Origin: Thermoplasmata archaeon
GTDB lineage: Archaea > Thermoplasmatota > Thermoplasmata > Lutacidiplasmatales > UBA184
DNA: 6,379 nucleotides
Direction: 5' to 3'
Assembly (NCBI GenBank): GCA_030037695.1
Contig: JASHQF010000045.1
Coordinates: 1-6,379 of the forward strand
Positions 5,401 through 6,379 of this stretch are shown piece by piece. The translations under genes were made by a program, and so were the position numbers. The notes below the pieces were generated by a model. It ran no database searches, had not been told where the DNA came from, and saw nothing but the letters and a program-made list of their open reading frames with translations. Within the stretch, counting starts at the first letter, position 1; every line of letters starts with the position of its first letter.

Positions 5401-6379
5401 CCAGGAAGCGATCCAGGCGGCGGTGGCCCTGCTTCCGAAGAGCATCGCGCTCTGGACCCGGCTCGGCGAGATCGGCATCGCCCGGCAGGCGTGGGCCGAC
5501 GCGACGAACGCCTTCGCCCACGCGCTAGCGAACGCCCCGGACCAGATCGACATCCTCCTCCGGGCCGGCTTCGTCGCCGAGCGTCTCGCGCACCCGAACG
5601 AGGCGCTGTCGTTCTACGACCGGGCCGTCGCCGTCGCGCCGAACCACACCCAGGCGTGGACGAGCCGCGGGCTCGCCCTGCTCGCGGTCGGGCGCCCGAC
5701 CGACGCCCAGGCGAGCTTCGAGCGGGCGCTCGCGATCGATTCCGACTTCGGGCCCGCGAAGGACGGTAAGCGCCTCGCGGTCCAGAAGACCCGCGACACG
5801 GAGATCGGCAAGCACGGCCGCGAGGCGCTCCTCCTCGAGGCGAAGCTCCACCGCACCGTGACGAAGAACGACCTGTTCGTCACCCTCCACGTCCCGTACG
5901 AGTTCCTCGACCCGGTCCTGCAGGCGATCGGACGGTCGCCGACGCTCGATCTCGAGCACCTCGATCCGGCCGAGGTGCGCGACCTCGAGACCTCCTCCTA
6001 CCACCTGATCGTCGGCGCGTTGGAGCGCCGGCCACCCGGCGTGGAACGCCGGGGCCTGAGCCTCGCCGATATCGCGGTCCTCGCCCCGAACCTCTCCCTG
6101 GAGCAGATCCAGCGGCTGTTCGGCTACCTCCGCGCGGTGCTCGAGGCCGAGCTCAAGATCGACAAGCTCACCCTCCCGCCGGACGTCGAGGAGCTGGCGC
6201 GCCAGGCGATCACCCTGCCGGACGAGCAGCGCACGCTGTTCCAGCTCGTCCGAACCCTCCGCGTGGGGATCCTGAAGGCCCGCCTGATCAAGGCGGTCGA
6301 GGAGGCCGGCTCCGCGGTCCACGCGCCGCTGCCGTCCCTCGACCTCGGAGCGTACTCGCCCGAGTTCCGGGCCCCGCCG
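2498..6379 (+). CDS. Giant TPR-repeat protein with unassigned C-terminal domain (3' truncated by window)
   Basis: One frame with no stop runs from the ATG at 2498 to the right edge, giving 1294 residues with the C-terminus missing. No signal peptide or membrane segment is visible, so it should be cytosolic. Residues 1-60 are a charged helical leader. From about 75 to 1083 the chain is almost entirely TPR-like helix pairs of about 34 residues, with LG/G near position 8-16, A at position 20-21 and P near position 32-33. The best units are 129-162, 211-244, four in tandem at 634-769 and three in tandem at 982-1083. Stretches between these (for example 270-500) are more degenerate. Residues about 1108-1271 form a different helical domain that I do not recognise. 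There are very few Cys. TPR superhelices bind peptides or assemble complexes; the partner is unknown. The start is supported by the TATA box about 30 bases upstream. Codon usage matches the neighbouring genes, with strong G/C third positions. No catalytic motif was found. Confidence 0.88.
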   Translation, partial: MASAARSGRSLPPVEEVRERYREAERAEAGSDRTRYVEAMKSFLATTERHVDALAKEGTEVAPMLDEAAMAFYRASNPELAERAIDLGLRLSPGTATLLHHKALVLLSLNRDLPSVVQLTDRALEARPHDKSLWATRGDALRLLGQNVEAADSYLRAQELDAASTRYVDRALKLVPNHPRALRLKIELARSRGGDLPALAACDELLKANPDDLDLHRARADLLFSLGRLDDALESVRKVLAQHPDDPSLKLFEARILFRRGRAEEAAPIAEALVRGNDGTNGAALEEIAALAVEARPDLALTARKRLREVDPRNLQNLLDLKSLASKLGDVEGALAACRAVLEVSPDNLEAMRGIAELEAASGRADAALDAFRTIAKAHPHATGELRKGLALAQEKGTPDVVREFAEALLAADPGDVDARAVLARARAAAGDVPGALAALDALLAAHPGDVKYLLEKRTLLSASNDRAGLAPVLDELFRLDPTRTDVAVERGSLYLGAAYDLPEGSAEREAAARTALVSFERASSDPSAQDVCRLGLARASRIVDDPETAIRAYVEFLERGANGVRADIRQELAQTLREAGRFSEAAEQFEKTIAAGRDDSDLLWGAAEVYAHLNEEALALRLLELLLRREPANPLYLRKKGQLLLRAGRREEALRALRSAIDGSRGDPHAHFEVGEALRAQGAYPDAITFYRQGLELDPRNRHGRLALAETLLLAGQYPEAIALVDPLLKEDPNDLAAWKARADAWRALGRPSEVLYSLRAILLLEPENPAGLLEMYRLRREGGETKEAYEALSKLLQSSASEAHDPALHIERGDLASSLGLPEEANTAYERAATLDPAFRLEIALRRARLRLGAGRPDLALEVLEEGLKASPGAPAPSLAALLLRAEILESLERPAEARAAFEEVRAREPKSPVALAGVARSMIAEGRHAEAVEFLRAAIPQLPPEESLYLLLAEGESGLGHLDRAQEAIQAAVALLPKSIALWTRLGEIGIARQAWADATNAFAHALANAPDQIDILLRAGFVAERLAHPNEALSFYDRAVAVAPNHTQAWTSRGLALLAVGRPTDAQASFERALAIDSDFGPAKDGKRLAVQKTRDTEIGKHGREALLLEAKLHRTVTKNDLFVTLHVPYEFLDPVLQAIGRSPTLDLEHLDPAEVRDLETSSYHLIVGALERRPPGVERRGLSLADIAVLAPNLSLEQIQRLFGYLRAVLEAELKIDKLTLPPDVEELARQAITLPDEQRTLFQLVRTLRVGILKARLIKAVEEAGSAVHAPLPSLDLGAYSPEFRAPP
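4397..4804 (+). repeat. Four tandem canonical TPR units (protein repeat, residues 634-769)
   Basis: Four units of exactly 34 residues follow each other without gaps: 634-667, 668-701, 702-735 and 736-769. Each has the small residue or Gly at the helix A/B turn (RAG, AQG, LAG, ALG) and a Pro near the end of the unit (DPR, DPN, EPE in the last three). At DNA level the units are diverged, so this is an old protein repeat rather than a recent tandem duplication. Confidence 0.85.
5441..5746 (+). repeat. Three tandem canonical TPR units closing the array (residues 982-1083)
   Basis: Three gapless 34-residue units occupy 982-1015, 1016-1049 and 1050-1083. They match the TPR pattern well, for example AWTSRGLALLAVGRPTDAQA in the last unit, and they directly precede a charged linker (about 1084-1107) and the distinct C-terminal domain. 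Confidence 0.85.
5819..6310 (+). other. Unassigned helical C-terminal domain of the TPR protein (residues about 1108-1271)
   Basis: After the TPR array the periodicity stops. The new segment reads as short helices with conserved-looking hydrophobic motifs: VTKNDLFVTLHVPYEFLDPV (1121-1140), SLADIAVLAPNLSLEQIQRL, and a final helix TLRVGILKARLIKAVEEAG. The first motif has the feel of a small helix-turn-helix or winged-helix unit (a T-K/N-D-L-F helix start, then a turn with a Pro), but this is only a visual impression. It is followed by a Pro/Ser/Ala linker to the window edge, so more protein lies beyond. Confidence 0.5.

Noticed and set aside
4093..5769. A 558-residue plus-strand frame inside the TPR gene
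   Set aside because: It is out of frame with the TPR repeats and Arg/Pro/Gly-rich, with no motif. It is a GC shadow.
5525..6322. A 265-residue minus-strand frame at the right end
   Set aside because: It is antisense to the last TPR units and the C-terminal domain, and it has no recognisable domain or initiation signal.
1..6379. Search for CRISPR repeats, tRNAs, insertion sequences, integrase sites and phage or toxin-antitoxin genes
   Set aside because: No regularly spaced DNA repeats, terminal inverted repeats, tRNA-like cloverleaf or matching protein motifs were seen by eye on either strand.

Overview
This window is very GC-rich coding DNA, probably from an archaeon. The archaeal signs are a single-domain KaiC/RadA-type ATPase, a lone AT-rich TATA-like element (TATTTATC) in an otherwise GC-rich intergenic region, and a start codon placed so close behind it that the transcript would be leaderless. 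A high-GC Thermoplasmatota-type lineage would fit, but nothing here (no rRNA or other marker gene) fixes the taxonomy.

Layout, left to right. (1) Positions 2-217 hold the 3' end of a gene entering from the left edge. It encodes a basic, Ala/Pro-rich, disordered tail. (2) Its stop overlaps the start of a 259-residue KaiC-like ATPase (214-993, +) in an ATGA junction, so the two look like a translationally coupled operon. (3) A 31-bp convergent gap with a GC-rich inverted repeat separates this from an HD-domain phosphohydrolase on the minus strand (1025-2263). (4) A divergent intergenic region (2264-2497) carries a clear TATA box for the rightward gene and a weaker TATA-like element for the leftward gene. 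(5) From 2498 one uninterrupted plus-strand reading frame runs off the right edge. It encodes at least 1294 residues of tetratricopeptide (TPR) repeats, followed by a helical C-terminal domain of about 165 residues that I do not recognise.

Functionally, the window has an ATPase of the KaiC family (often regulatory in archaea), a probable nucleotide phosphohydrolase (SAMHD1/dGTPase-like), and a very large TPR scaffold. No shared pathway is evident: the HD gene and the TPR gene are divergently transcribed, and the KaiC-like gene belongs to a different operon. There are no tRNA or rRNA genes, CRISPR arrays, insertion sequences, transposases or phage genes. The most interesting object is the giant TPR protein with its unassigned C-terminal domain. 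It is easily missed because its frame has no stop inside the window and long spurious antisense frames lie opposite it.
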